NCBI GenBank assembly: GCA_013400155.1
Contig: VXBM01000057.1
Location: 441,354-505,353 of the forward strand
Direction: 5' to 3'
DNA length: 64,000 nt
Source: Helopsaltes ochotensis
Lineage: Eukaryota; Chordata; Aves; Passeriformes; Locustellidae
Under the pieces are notes generated by a model. The model had not been told where the DNA came from, did no database searches, and saw only the letters and a list, made by a program, of their open reading frames with translations. This document shows, one piece after another, positions 48,340-61,036 of the stretch. Position numbers and translations under genes: made by a program. The first letter of the stretch is position 1, and the number at the start of each line of letters is the position of its first letter.

Positions 48340-50015
48340 TGACTCCTTAATCCAAATTTTTCTTCTTGGTCGTCTATGGAATTACCGCAGGAGGGTGGAC
48401 GGAGGCTGTGATATTAACATCCACGGAGTCGAAAACAACTAGAGGCCAAATAGATTCATTGCACTAGTGACTTGAACTAGGTGAAATGTCGACAGAATTA
48501 CTCAACACCACAGCCTCAAACTCTCAGTACAGAAAATAAACAAACCTTCTGGTGATGTTTTGTATAGTCTCCAGCCCAGCCCAAACCCACCCATCTGTTT
48601 TATTCCCCAAGGGACCGCAGGGACATGGGTCTCCTGGCATGTGATCATCTTTCCCTACACATCCGCCACAGATGAACTCTGCCATTTGTCTCCTGTTACA
48701 ATGTACTAACAGGATTCTGCGGGTTTTGTTCAGTTTTGTTCTGTTTTGATTTAGTTTTTTTAAAATTTGTCGTTAAAGAAAAAAGAGAACAAAAAACTTT
48801 TTGGCTGTAGCTATCAGCTAATTTTTGGTTGCTTTCGAATGCCAAGGCCAGCAGGATCCAGGAATTCATCTACTGGTGCCAGCAAGAAAGCACTGACCCA
48901 AACAAGGGAGCCAGAACTTGGACTGCAGTCCTTGCCAGGGATCAGCAAGAGGCCAGAGAGACCATGCTGCTGAGTCATCACCGCTCCAGCTGCTACAAGC
49001 CTTTTCTGGGGACGCGGCTGTTGCTAAGATTCCTGGGAGCTGACTGATTGCTCCTTCTATAGTCATGTAACACACACATACACGTCAAAGGAGCAAGGAG
49101 CAGCAGCTGGGGCGAGCTCAGAGCGAGCACACAGCCTGCTGGCCGTGCGCGGCCAGGCTCGGTGGCTGTGCGGGACTTCGTGCCCCGCGGGAACTGCGCT
49201 GCGCTACTGCTCGGGGTCCTTTTGCAGGCGTAGAGCTACCTCGTTCGCTGGAAGCTCCGTCTGCCTCCCACGCATGGAGGCATTTCAAAAATCAAACAGT
49301 ACAGTCAGTGATTCTGTACAAAGTTTTCTTTCTGTTTGTACTTGCACGTTTCACTATCTTTCCCCCCCACTGCACTTAGAGGGACATGCATAAAATCTGT
49401 GCAGTGCATTCCTTGCAGGGTCACTGTTGGGTCATTCTCTTCATGCAGTAAATAAACATGTTCAATCTGCAGGGAATTAAAGTGAGCACTTTCCAGTTCT
49501 AGGACCCAGAACTGAAGCAGGTGATATTTCTTATTAAGCCCTGTAAGTTTTCAGAGTATTCTGCCGTTTCACACACTGCACAGGAAGGGAATGCTTGTTC
49601 ATGAGCACCCTGCATTTTCCTTCTCCCAGTTTAATATTTTTAATCTTTTTATTCTCCTGTCTTTTATCTGCCTGAGATATCTGCCTCCCTCAGATGCTGC
49701 AGTTACCCTTGTTTCCTGCTCCACATTTGACACTCAACAAACTACATGCACTCAAGGCTTTCAAATCTCATGCTATATAATCGCATTTAGGTTGTTAAAG
49801 CCTAAGGATATAGGACCTGTCTTCTCTCTCTGACATTAGACACATCACTGATTTCAAAGGAAGAACTAATCATACTAGCATTTAATAGTAAAACTAATGA
49901 TTCCAGAGCCCAGTCTTCCTGCTTCTCTGCTGAGTGTTTGTTGAGGTGCTAAGTTCAGAATTACAAATTGCCAAATGAGGATGCAGAGCACTTGAGTTTT
50001 GTGGTCACTCTTTTT
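48340..50015. other. Noncoding DNA, no gene seen
   Basis: No gene is supported. The 48770-49060 part is repeat-free and dense and could be a conserved element; it has an X-box half-site (GTTGCTAAG, about 49020). The GC-rich patch that follows is listed separately. Confidence 0.55.
49085..49270. promoter_or_regulatory. Short GC/CpG-rich patch
   Basis: About 185 bases with frequent CpG (GGCCGTGCGCGGCC at 49141-49154, a 14-base near-palindrome; CCCCGCGGG at about 49182; CTGCGCTGCGC at about 49194). It lies about 750 bases from the right edge of the main CpG island and may be a shore or satellite of it. No exon is recognised. Confidence 0.4.
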
Positions 50016-50018
50016 CCA

Positions 50019-50170
50019 GTAGCACCTCGGAGTCCTACCCATGGCCCAAGATCACTGTATACCATAATGCTAAAAAAAGGCTCTCTGCCCCCAAATGTTT
50101 GTGTCTAATAATAAAACAAGAGACCAACAGTGGGCAGAGGTAGACAGGGGAGGACCAGCAGGAAATTGAT
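50019..50170 (+). mobile_element. Ancient amniote interspersed repeat
   Basis: AGTAGCACCTCGGAGTCCTA, CCCATGGCCCAAGATCACTG, CTCTCTGCCCCCAAATG, AATAATAAAACAAGAGACCA and ACAGTGGGCAGAGGTAGACA match in order an old family common in turtles and crocodilians (TAGCACCTAGGAGCCCCA, CATGGACCAGGACCCCA, GTCCCTGCCCCAAAGAGC, TAAGACAAGAGACAACAG). This is the clearest of three copies in the window. The database name is not recalled. Confidence 0.65.
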
Positions 50171-53100
50171 TGGTTTTGGCCCGCATGGCAGGAGGGGTTT
50201 TTCACAAACAAGTAAATCAGCTGAATTTTAGGGCAGTTTCAGGTCAGGAAGGAGGGATTTTCTGAGATACTTAAAAAGACAGTTTTCAACTCAATAGCTC
50301 CTTTCTGCAGGAGAAAATAGGTACCCGTGTCTATTTCCAAGAAGGAGCTTTAACTATAGCGTAAGATCAGTAGCACATTTAAATCTACTTCTGGCCAAAT
50401 CAACACAGAGGTAGTCCCTCAGCATATGAAATTTGTTTATGGAGACAAATATAAGATGTAGCCAAATGCAGACATGGGTAAAGTTACCTGTTAATTGTTT
50501 TGAGAAAGATGATAAGAAATCATAATCATAACAATACAGAAACAAGTAAAATCTAAATTGCTCAAAGTGGATGTGGGCAATCTCCATCACACCAAATGAA
50601 AGAAAAGCCTGAGGGACACAACAAAACTGCTAGGAAAAAAGTGCTTGGGGACTGGAAGAAGCCACTCAATATTGACTGTAAAGGAACAGTTTAAATGGGA
50701 TCAGATACAGTTTTTCTAGCTTTAATTTATACGGTGGGTTAGGTATTGTAGAAAACAGAGGGGAGAAAAGCACTATACATGAAGTTTCTAATTACTTGCA
50801 TATGCAGACTCGGAAGCTGCTTTTGGCTTGTGGTCTGATGATATGCCTGCATGGGTGGTGAAAGATGTATGATGAAGCTCATCTTTCCACTCCATGCAGT
50901 TACAGGCATGCTATGCTTAAAAAATTCTGCAGTTACAACATATGAATCATTCATTTTTGTTAACCAAAAGAGTGGGTTTATGGCCCTAGAGTGACTAGCA
51001 CTTCAGAGCACAGGGAAGTCTGTTGGGTATTGCTTGCAGTACCTCACCACCAACAATACAATGAGAGAGTACACTCTGACCTAAGATGCTATGCAGCATC
51101 CCCCATTCTCCAATTTAGGGCATTTTGGTATCATAAGACCCCTTAGATCTGTTGTAAAGCATCAGTCACCACTTGTATTTGAGACACATCTGCTGTGGCT
51201 GGGATGGATGACAAGGGATGCCCAGGAGGAGCTTAAGCTGCAGATTAAGGCAGGAAACCTTAACACTGGCTTTGAAGAAGAGGTCAAGCCCCACTCCATT
51301 CCGAGCCCTACTGTTGTTCAGCCAGTCCTATAAATACCGTCTCTGGAGCAATCAGATCTTCCAAGCTACTAATTGGTTGAACCTCCCACATTCAAAGAAG
51401 ATAGTAAAGTGGCTCATGAAGAGATGTTCCTGTGCACCTGTTTGTCACTGAAATCAAGGACAGTCCTCAGCAGAGGTTCAGGTTTGGTTGTGATATAGAG
51501 GGTGCTGGCAGCTCTGTATTCATTCTCCTGGGCTTGCCTGAAGTGCTAGCTTCAAGCTCCAGCTAGCCTCTGCAAAACTTTCTTGCTCCTAGTGATACTA
51601 GTGATAATTACAGAGCCTTTGAAATAGATCCTTATTTGCTTATAAGAATGTTTGTTCGTACGATATGGACAAGGATAACTGCTTCCTCTGCCTTCAAAGA
51701 AGTCATGTGAAGAGCCCCAGAAGGCTTCAGCCTTCCCCCACTATTTTCTACATCAATTCTAGGTCTTTATGTTTATTTTCAAGGCTGCCTGTGAAACTAT
51801 CCAAGAATATGATAGAAAAGCTTCTTTCTTTGCATGTTGATAGCACTATTCTTCTGAACCTTAGGATAATGAAAGACAAGGCATCCTGTAAGCAGGGTTG
51901 TGGCTTTACAGATCACTCTGCTTGAAGATATAAATCTCCTTTCTCTGGCTTTACTGAAGACAGATCTGAAAACAGCAGAGAAAAGACAGGAAGGTGAAAG
52001 AAAAAAGAGATGAAAAGAAAGGACGAGTGAAAAGAGCTAAAACAGTGAGAGAGTGAGTGAGGAAAGAAGCAGCTTGAAAATACAATTAAATCAGTTACAA
52101 TGAAGAAAAAGGTTTTACCTTTCCTGAGACGTGGGAAAGAAAATCTGCCCAGTGGGATGCCATGCATTGTTCTGCTCTTAGATACTCTAGCGAGAGAGTT
52201 TGTGAGCATACGGAGAAAGGAATTCCATGCAGTACAAAGAGAGATACTTATATAGGTGATGTGTCTGCTTATACAGCTTAGGCCGGTCTAGCTCTGTGCA
52301 GTACATAAACAAAACAAAGTCCTATACCAGGGGGTTTGCAGCTGTTTTCTAATGTCATTCATGTGAACATTTGACTTGATGGCAGCAGGCATCCATGTGG
52401 CATTGCACCCCAAATCATAAGCTTTTTATGGCATGTAAGTTTTAGCCTTTCTGATATTTCTATTCTGAAGCTTTAAAATTACTGTAGTAATACACTCTTC
52501 CGAAGGTCACCAATGCTAAACAACTTCAACATATACAGATATTGAGCAATCTCAGGACCACTGTGAGATTATATTAATGGCAGTGTAAGGAGTCTGTCAT
52601 GGGGAGAGAAAACACCATTCCCATCTGCATACTTTTGAAGGCCCACAAACCTTTAGTCCAAGAGACTCAATAGGATTGTAATAGGATTGTAATTCATGGA
52701 AGTGTCATGCTTTAGTATCAGTGTCATAAAGGTTTAAAAAAGTGTAGTTAATCATTAATTGGTTTGCGATACTAGAACACATCAATTACAATTAAATCAT
52801 AAAAATCTAAATAAAACACACACATCTACTATCATTTTATAGTGCAAATCTTTAATGATATCTCAGTCACTGTTACATTCTGTTGTCCAGCATTCTTCTG
52901 ATACAGAGCAAGCCTGACTGTGCTGTTTGTACCACTTCACCCTTACCAACAGACAAATATTTCCCCAGATTTTCTTTGTATAAACTACTAGCAGGTTTTA
53001 TTTCATCTATGGTAGAACCATCTCTTTCTGTTTCTGCTTTACTATATTACAGTCCACCTAAAACTTCTTTCCCTCTTCCGTATATAAAGCAGTCCTCTTG

Positions 53101-53450
53101 CAAAATCAGGGTGCATCCCCATTTCTCAAATGGGAAAGAAAGGGATCAATTGCAAAGTGCTTTGATGAATTTTAGCATTAACAAAATCTAGTTCCACAGA
53201 CCATATTGCATTACCTCTAGAGGAAAATTTGAAAACCTTGTTCTGAAGTAAATAAGCAAAAGATGTTTCTGAAGGCAAAGTAACTCACAGGATTCAGTAA
53301 TACACAACAGGGCTCCAAGTCAGGAATGTATTAAAATGGGATTCCTCACAGTGGGTCATGAGGTACTGGTTGATTACATCACTGTTGAGCAGAGTACTTA
53401 ATGCTTGCTCAGCATTAATACTTGTATGGAGAGGTTAAAGAGAATTAATA
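50171..53450. other. Noncoding DNA, no gene seen
   Basis: No gene. A purine-rich patch lies at about 51965-52080. An 11-base direct repeat (ATAGGATTGTA) is doubled at about 52670-52692. The DNA is AT-rich and without named repeats. Confidence 0.6.
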
Positions 53451-53454
53451 GAGG

Positions 53455-53945
53455 GCAGGGAAGCAGCCATCTTAAAAAGGGGTAAAAGCAGACTTTGACA
53501 TTGTGAGTCAGCTAGCTTCAATATCTGAAAGAACACTGGAATAAATTACCAAATAATCAATTCATAAGCACCTAAAGGATATCAAAGTAATCTAGGACAA
53601 CCTGGCTTCATTTGTTAAGAATGAATAATGTCAAAACAATCTAAATCCGTTTTTGACAGAGTAACCGCCTAACAGTGAATGGCAAAATAATAGGTATTTA
53701 TATTTGGATTTCAGTAAAGATTTCAATGTTTCATCTAACCTTCATCTAAGGATATGGTAGAAATGTGAGGTAAACTAAATCATCATGAAATGGAAGCATG
53801 ATTTATGGAGATACATTTTGAAGAAGTTCTCAGTAAGCTGTTTGCTATCAAAAGGGTGGCTAGGATTTTGAAAGAAGCCTCCAGGTCTGTGCTGGTCCTA
53901 CTCAAAGATCAGAATTTGTAAGTTTCTGGTAAATGAAGAAATGGC
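53455..53945 (+). mobile_element. Decayed CR1/L3-type LINE, reverse-transcriptase part
   Basis: The segment keeps, in order, words of the CR1/L3 ORF2: TCTTAAAAAGGGGTAAAAG, AGCTAGCTTCAATATCTGAA (SLTSIPGK region), AGAACACTGGAATAAATTA, GCTTCATTTGTTAAGAATGA (HGFRKN region), TGTCAAAACAATCTAAAT and TTTTTGACAGAGTAAC. At 53695-53727 one frame reads YLYLDFSKDFN, a near match to the conserved YLDFSKAFD motif of non-LTR reverse transcriptases. CCAGGTCTGTGCTGGTCCTA (about 53881-53900) corresponds to the PQGSVLGP motif. Stops and frameshifts break every frame, so it is long dead. 5' and 3' ends are not recognisable. Confidence 0.75.
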
Positions 53946-55529
53946 CAAAACCTGGTTCAATAAAAGCATCCTGTAGGCACACGCTTACCATGTGTTCCAC
54001 AAGACTAAACTGGAACATATGTGCTGGAGCTTATGACAGCAAAAGCAATAATAACTGAAAGAAAACCCCAGCCTAAATCAAATCCCAGAATTAGAGTGAT
54101 GCAAAGATTCATTTCAATGGGCTGTGTGGTGTCTGACTTGGGGTCGTTTCAAATTGGCAATCATGGCTGTTATAGTCAGGTTCTATAAAACACAAAAGCA
54201 GCAAAAAATCCCTGCATGTACATACCCCCCTCCATCTCATGTTATGCACTCATCCTATATTCAGAGAGGACAGTTACACAAGTGTACACAAATATTCTTC
54301 CTTGACACAAGTAAAGAACTGCTGACACCTTTAGTCCTGCCATCCCCTCAGTGTTACTTTCAAATATTTCATGCATTGCCATACAGCAATTTTAATATTT
54401 GCCCTCCTTGGTAGCTTCCCTGTGACACCATGGCTGCAGGGGTCACATGTCATCCTCCCAAAGAATAAGGGCACAAGTCCTGGCTGTGGAAAAGCCACAA
54501 GTCAGAGGCTTTCCACTTCTGTTACCTTTTTCTCCACACACATTGCGCACAGTCATGGGTATCTAGGGCCTGCCTTAAGATAAGGGTCATTATTCACTTG
54601 CTCCAGAGGCTTCTATTAAAAGATTCAGAAAGAATTACTTTGTAGAATTTCTCTCTCACTACTGCACACAAAGTTGTGCTGGATGACCTTACTAACGAAC
54701 ATGGTTACCTACTCAGGTAAGGCAGTATATGCAAGGAAGTGAGCTGGGTGCTGCTCTCCTTTGTACCTCCATCACATCCATGATAGCTGGGCTGTGACAA
54801 TGGTTCAGGATAGGCAGGGATTAATCAAACTAGAGAGAGGCTGTGCAGTGAAGTCCAAAGAAGGAGAGGGGATCAGTCTGTTTTCTGACAGTGTTGTGTT
54901 CTCCTGAGTTCAATATCCCTCTATTCTGAGTCCCTGTGCAACTTAGTGAGCCAGTGGCATGAGGATACCCAGCTCCCACCCTTTCCCCATGCCCTTTGAC
55001 ACTAACTATTCCACAAGTGACCAGCTGAAGAACATAAAGATAGTACAGGTAATTTTGTGCTGGATGTAGCTCAAACCATAGATCCACAGCAGGTGTTTCT
55101 GGATCAGTTGTGTAAGGGATGATTGAGGGCTGAGTGGAACCATATTTTTAAGCTCTCTCTTGAGTTAAAGATCTCCAAGAGCAGAATTTCTTCTGCATCC
55201 CAGACAAGATAATTGATCTTACTGTTAATTTTTTTTCTGTATTTATTGAAATCTTTCTTGTGCCTAATTCAAGCCACCAAATATTGATACACCTTTTTTC
55301 TTAAAAACAATACAGTCAAGTACTGTCAGAACTCTTTTCTATATATATATCTTCTTAGAGACTAAACAAACTACGTTAAATAAACAGATTAGGCATCCCA
55401 ATCTGTTATAGAGGGATGTTTTTTATGGGTTCCATATTATTCCAGTATCTTGCTTCAGAACCTTTTCCCCCTGATCAGCATCCTTCCTTCAGATGTGTAT
55501 ATTTGGCTTCTTCTCATCATCTCAAAATA
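53946..55529. other. Noncoding DNA between two LINE relics
   Basis: No gene. AGACTAAACAAAC at 55359-55371 resembles a word in CR1 3' regions but is too short to call. The rest is unassigned and may include further LINE sequence beyond recognition. Confidence 0.5.
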
Positions 55530-56075
55530 TTTTTCCAGATCCCTGCAGTCCTGGAGACACTCCCATTTTGGAAGCTCTTGTGCTAGCTCTATGACTTTGC
55601 ACTTGACTGTAATCAGACATGTGTTGTTCGGATAAGCCCACCTTACAAAGATCTCCGGATTCATCTTTATAATTACCATGACCTATCATTATTTATTTTA
55701 TTGCCAGTTCTTCTGTCACACAAATGGATGTTCTATTTTTCTTTTAGTTACTTAATAGAGATATTGAGTAATTTTGAACTCAAAACAGATTTCTGCTCAG
55801 TAGAATAAGTCACATATAATAATATTCCTCCATTTACAATTACTTTTTAATAGTGCATCAGTTGAGTGGGAATTGAATTTGTTTAGTAAAGGCAACATTG
55901 ATTCATGTAGTGATACTTTTTATCAAAGGCCGGAAAAGACAATGTCAGCTACCTTACAGAAATCTATTGTACCAGTACCAGTTATCTTACCAACCAAATT
56001 TGTAAATGCATTAAAACCAACATTATTGTTTTCAGTGGGACAAGATATTCCATGTTGTCACTTTGTTTGGTATCA
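55530..56075 (-). mobile_element. Decayed CR1-type LINE, reverse-transcriptase part
   Basis: Read on the plus strand, it follows the reverse complement of CR1 ORF2 in the correct order: CAGATCCCTGCAGTCCTGGA (55537 on), GATAAGCCCACCTTACAAAG (about 55631), GAATTTGTTTAGTAAAGGCA (about 55875), ATACTTTTTATCAAAGGC (about 55913), GCTACCTTACAGAAATCTA (about 55948), ACCAACCAAATTTGTAAATG (about 55990), and GGGACAAGATATTCCATGTT (about 56036). These correspond to PQGSVLGP, the region around the YLDFSKAFD motif, and the segment before it. About 180 bases at 55685-55865 do not align and may be an old insertion. It points opposite to the relic at 53455-53945. Confidence 0.6.
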
Positions 56076-57000
56076 GTTGTGTCACCTTCTTTTTATACTT
56101 CACCGTTTCCCAGTTTCACAGAACTAATGCCAGGCTAAGAAGCTCAGAACACTACAGCAATACTACTTAGCTTTGTAAATATTTGCCCATATAGGTTACA
56201 TTCTCCAGTGTATGAGAATTACCTTGGTATTCTGGTAGCTTGTTGAACAGAAATCAAAATGAAAGATTCAGGCTGGCATGCACCTTGCCTAACATTAGCT
56301 TTTTAACCTTAAGTGCCTAAATTGGTCACCTAAGCATCTTCCATAGTTTGTCAGGAGGGCAATTTGCTTCTTTGTAAGGTGTATTTCTGAGTAGGTGAGA
56401 TGGAATACAAAGGATGAAATGCCCTTTGATATGCTGTTCTGTGTCTTTGTGAAGTGCATGAGGTGAGCAGTTAATTGATCTTTTGGGTAGGTGGCCAGTC
56501 GAGATGCTTGCCAGCCTCAGAAAGTTCCTCATTCCTCCTTTTAATAGCCTTGTTTCCAGACATGCATAATCATTTTCACTCATCTAACCAGACCAAGTGG
56601 TCTTTAAATACTTCCTTGGGCAGACATCTGGCTTCTCATTTTTATCCCATAAACTAACACAGGTACACTGATGTGTCCTAATTATGTATCTGTGCTGAAG
56701 ATATTCTGATGTCTAGGCAAGGCATTTGATTGTTTAGGGACAGTACTTGCAGTCTTTGAAGGAAGGAGAGTATATGGCCCTTCCTTTGGGACTGTTCATC
56801 TGAAGAATGGCTGCAGATGCCGTTCCATGGCATAGGCCAAAGTGCAGTTCCTACATTGTTATCAATGGTGACCTTAGGGTGTTAAAGGAGATGCAGTGAA
56901 TATTATTCCAATATGAACAAAAAAAGTTCCAATATAAAGAATGGTTACAAAAGAAATGGAGATTTTTATACTTTTCCAGACCTTTGTATCAGTGAAAGAA
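56076..57000. other. Noncoding DNA, no gene seen
   Basis: No gene or assignable repeat, though it is flanked on both sides by ancient transposon relics. Confidence 0.55.
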
Positions 57001-57080
57001 ATGTCTTGCTGGGTCAGATTATTGGTTCACCTTGCTGAGTTTTCTGATGCCAGCAGTGCCAGCTGAAGACTGTATTTGGG
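57001..57080 (+). mobile_element. Ancient amniote repeat fragment
   Basis: CTTGCTGGGTCAGATTATTG, GTTCACCTTGCTGAGTTTTC, TGATGCCAGCAGTGCCAG and CTGAAGAC match in order a family widespread in reptiles (GCTGGGTCAGACCAATGGTC, CATCTAGCCCAGTATCCTG, ACAGTGGCCAGTGCCAG, ATGCTTCAGAGG). The family name is not recalled; in reptiles it is associated with CR1 3' regions. Confidence 0.5.
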
Positions 57081-57474
57081 GAAAGCATGAGTATTTGATC
57101 AAAAGAGATATTACACAAATCAGCACTGCTCTTACAACCAGATCTGGTTCCCTAAAAGCCATGGTGGGGAGATTAATACTAAGGCGATTTTCCTCCTACT
57201 TGCTGTTAGGATATCTCATTTTGGAAAGTTTGGAAGCACAGGGATAGTGTCTTTTTGTGCAGTTGTTCTCTAGGCTGTTGTTCCTGGAGTAACATTCAAG
57301 GTTTGTTACAACCTTATGACAGCAGATAAAAGATAAAAGAATTAATGCCTTAACAATTTCAGAAAGTACTCTTAGAAAATGAACAGTGATATTAGAATTT
57401 GAAATTGTCTCATTGTTCTAGTCCTTGACTTTTGTTACAATGAATGCTTAGCATTGGCTAGTGGTTACAGTTAG

Positions 57475-57590
57475 TCCCTCTGTGCCTCTGCTTCTTGACT
57501 TTAAAATGCAGAAAGTAGTATCTGTCTCCTTCATGGGATATTGTCATTATGAATACGTAAGAGATTACTAGATATTCAGATACAGAGGAA
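57475..57590 (+). mobile_element. MIR-like ancient SINE
   Basis: CCCTCTGTGCCTCTGCTTCT, TGACTTTAAAATGCAGAAAG, TAGTATCTGTCTCCTTCATG and GGATATTGTCATTATGAATA follow the MIR tail (CCTCTGTGCCTCAGTTTCC, CATCTGTAAAATGGGGATAA, TAATACCTACCTCACAGGG, TTGTTGTGAGGATTAAAT). The match is the clearest of the MIR-like pieces here. Confidence 0.6.
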
Positions 57591-59569
57591 TAGGCTCTAT
57601 TTAACAGTCTGATCTAGAGATACATAAAATACAGAGGTTTCCAAGAAGTGGCTGGAATCTCTTTAAAGGGGGAAAAAAATTCCAGCTGAGGAGCTTAGGA
57701 GAGCACTGGGAAAATGAGCAAAATGTGAGCATGACGATTACAAAATAAGAAAGTGGAAACATCAGAAGAAAGATTAAAAGGAAGCTTTAAGCAGGACATT
57801 TTCACAGATGTGGTTATAAGGGAATCACATGGGAGTGGGAGAATTCTGCCTAGAGCTGGAAGACGCAATGTGGACAGACATGTCTTTTCTCCTTTCAAAT
57901 TCCAAAGTCATCATTGACTGGCTCTGAGTAAGTCATTCTGTGTATGAGGCACCATCCTCTCCACTGGTGACACAGGGCTAATGGACCATGACAGGGAGAT
58001 GAGAGATTACAGATCGGGAGATTACATTAACTGATGTCTGAAACATTGTAAACTCTTCATGGGGGTGTACTAGAAGAGGATCAAAAATACCACCATTTTT
58101 TAGTCACAACATTGACTAGAAACATTTGGAAGATCATGGACTGATGTTATTTTAAAAACAAAATGGATATTGTCAGTGATAAAAGACAGAGAAGTGACAC
58201 AGGGACAGTTGTTCCAGTGCAGGGGCATATCACTCATCTGATCCCTGCAGTGTTGGTGAGTAGTATCTGGTATCCTCATTCTTAAGAATCAGTTGTCAGG
58301 TCCAGCTGTGCCTCAGACCACTCCTGGACCACCCAAGGATGAATAGACTTTTCAGCCTTTCTCCTTTGAGAGGAAGAAGTGCCAGGTGTGATGTGGCTTT
58401 TGGAAGGTGAGAACCATGTGAACTACTCTGAGAATAGGTAGTGCAATTGCCCTGGTTGCAGGGGGACATTACACATGGTCTTTGTCTCATGGGCAGCACT
58501 GGAACAGGCAGCATGTGTGGGAAAGCATGGAGAAGACATCACAGACCATCTGCAGTGTTCAGAGTTCAATCAGCCTTTTTCCAGGTGGAGATTCATTTTC
58601 CTCTCTTTCCTCTGAATAACCAAAACATGCCTTCAATTGCTGTTTTGAGAAACAAACCATGGATATTTGGCACCTCTATAAACCATCTCAGTGAATTAAA
58701 AGAACCAGAGTGCATTGTAAAGACCTTTAAGCTACCTGCTTGTTTCCAGGTAATTGAGAGGCTGCCCCGGTGGTAACCAAGTTGTTGGTGTGGATTCCAG
58801 GCATCTTTCCTCTGTCTGTGACCCTATCACTTCTTTGTCCCCTTCATTCCTTTTGTAACTATCTCTGTCTTATTGTTGAAACTCGGCATTCCTTGGGCAG
58901 GGCCCATTCTTTTCTTCTATTTGCACATTGGCTAACACAGTGAGGTACTGGTCCATGACCAGATCTACTGGGCACTGTGCTAGTGATTATAAAGGCAGTA
59001 ATTAATAATGCTTTGTTCTTTGATCTCTGGGCTTGCCAAGGCAGTCAGCTGCTGTAATTGTTCTCCGACCTAGGGCTGAGTATGTAGTCAGCTTGCTCTT
59101 TTTAGCTATATCTGTTGATTTGATCTTGGTGCCCCGTTCTGTATGTTCACCCTGTCTTCAGACTGGCAGACTGGAGTCTCCTAAAGTGATTTTTAGGGCA
59201 GTTAGCCAGGCTGCCTTTGGATCCACTCCTTTCACTGGGAATAGCTTATTTTCCCTTGTATGCTCTACTTGCTAGTGTTATCTTTCTCTGTGCTCACACC
59301 AGCTCCCAAATAAGGTGTTCATATTTCCCTGTTGTGCTGGTGCCTTGTCATGATACGGCAGTGGTTTTTTTACACGGACAAATATTATTCACAGGTCAGT
59401 TGTTACTTCCAAGTCCTTATATCCATACACAACTTCTGTTGGTTGATTGGGAATTTCAAGTGGAGAAATCAGAAGCAATAAATATCTGAATGACTAGACT
59501 GAACATCTCAGCTGATCCAAGCAGGAAGTCTGAGAGGCTAAAATGGTATGGATTCATACATGCTTGTAC
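57591..59569. other. Noncoding DNA, no gene seen
   Basis: No gene is supported. TGGCTCTGAGTAAGTCATTC near 57919 resembles the MIR core but the flanking words do not continue the match. Nothing else nameable. Confidence 0.55.
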
Positions 59570-59643
59570 TTTTTTTTGGTTTTTTTGGTTTTTTTGGTTT
59601 TTTTGGTTTTTTTGGTTTTTTTGGTTTTTTTGGGGTTTTTTTT
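59570..59643 (+). repeat. (T7GG)n 9-bp minisatellite, 7 units
   Basis: GG pairs recur exactly every nine bases (59578, 59587, 59596, 59605, 59614, 59623, 59632) between runs of seven T. The last GG has become GGGG and is followed by eight T. On the minus strand this gives an open Lys/Asn/Gln or Lys/Thr repeat, which is an artefact of the period. Unit-to-unit identity is near perfect, so it is young. Confidence 0.95.
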
Positions 59644-61036
59644 GAGGGGATACACTACCAGTTGTATGTGTAGTCCTGGAAATGGCAGTGGACATCCCTG
59701 AGCAGCTGTGAGGGAGGCTTGCCCCTTGAGAGACAGAGGGAGACTTCTCAGCAAATGGCTTCTCTAGAGCATATTGCTTCTCCACTTAGTACTTAAATTG
59801 CCCTAATAAGAGAAGTAAGTGATGAAAATTTGCATTTCCCTCCCACTTTTAAAAAAATAATTCTAATTCCATTGCTAATTCCTTAACAATTGAAGAGACT
59901 TCTATCCGACAATCCGTCTAGGTAGGTGAACTGTACCGTGCTGGTATCAGCTATGCTGCCAAAGTCTGAGTGATGTCACTGGGACAGGCCAGCTAAATGT
60001 ATTGTAGATACCTGAGGTCCTAAAGAGAGGCTAGATAAGTGTGGCCTCTTCTCCCCAGCAAGACCTCTAACACCTTTTCCAGAAGTGGAGTGGTGCCATC
60101 TGCATGGCAAGTCTCTGCAGCTGTGATATCATTTAGATCCCTATATAACAGCATGCCATCACAAGGCAGAGTGTGAGGAGGCAGGAGTCTGGAAAAATGG
60201 GAACTGAAACCCTCTTACCTTTATTCCAGACTCTCTCAAAATAATTTCCAAGCCACTCAGAACAGCTGCAATACTGCCCAGGTCTAACACCTAAAGATGA
60301 AACAAAACTAGTGAGTCACTCCAGGAGGCCTGGACTAATGCAGCAGAGTTTGGAAACTTCATCCTTTCACCAAAGCCACAGAAGTCCAGGGGAGTGCCTA
60401 GACTAGAAGGATTAGAAATACAAGGGTGTTAGAGAACACAGCAGGAGTCCTAACCCAAATTTGGTGACCTGCCTGAACAAACACCTATGACAGGGAGCTG
60501 AGGAATATGATATTTGTGCTTGTGTGAGAACCAGCTCAGTGGAATAGTAATTATCATCTGCTGAATTGGCCAGAGCATGGTGGAAAGTCAGGACAGATCT
60601 TTTCTAGTTGGAAAATGTGACCTATCAAAAAATGATTGATTGTTTCTCAGGACTTGCCAAGTCTTCCAGGTTATTTATTCAACATCACTCCAGCGGCAGT
60701 AGTGGAGAGGACAAAAACACTCTTGCAGTTAACTGTGTTCATACTGGAGATCCAGAGCAGATCATATCTTACAGAAGGCTTCAATTTTCTTGTGAGGTCT
60801 TCTGGGGCATTTGCAAGCAAAGCCAGGTCTTATTTTGCTTGGGGAAAATGTTTCATGCAGTGAAGAGAATCAAAGATTTCCTTTCTGAATTCTCATACTC
60901 CCATTCCCTCCTCTTGGCACAGCAATCAATACCTCTAGCAATGGATTCAGCCTTGCAGATGAACTGTGGGAAGACTGCTGAGGCCCAAACATCCTCACTA
61001 TGCCAGATCCTTGTTGGCTGGATTCCTTAAGTCTAC
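59644..61036. other. Noncoding DNA, one 140-codon frame of unknown meaning
   Basis: The only item of note is an open frame at 60608-61030 (plus, 140 codons, starting MENVTYQKMI) whose stop lies six bases before the A tract at 61037. It has no domain I recognise, no Kozak support and no AATAAA before the A tract. I treat it as probably random. Confidence 0.5.

Noticed and set aside
59456..59785. 109-codon minus frame with a Lys/Asn/Gln repeat
   Set aside because: The repeat peptide is simply the 9-base T7GG array read on the other strand.
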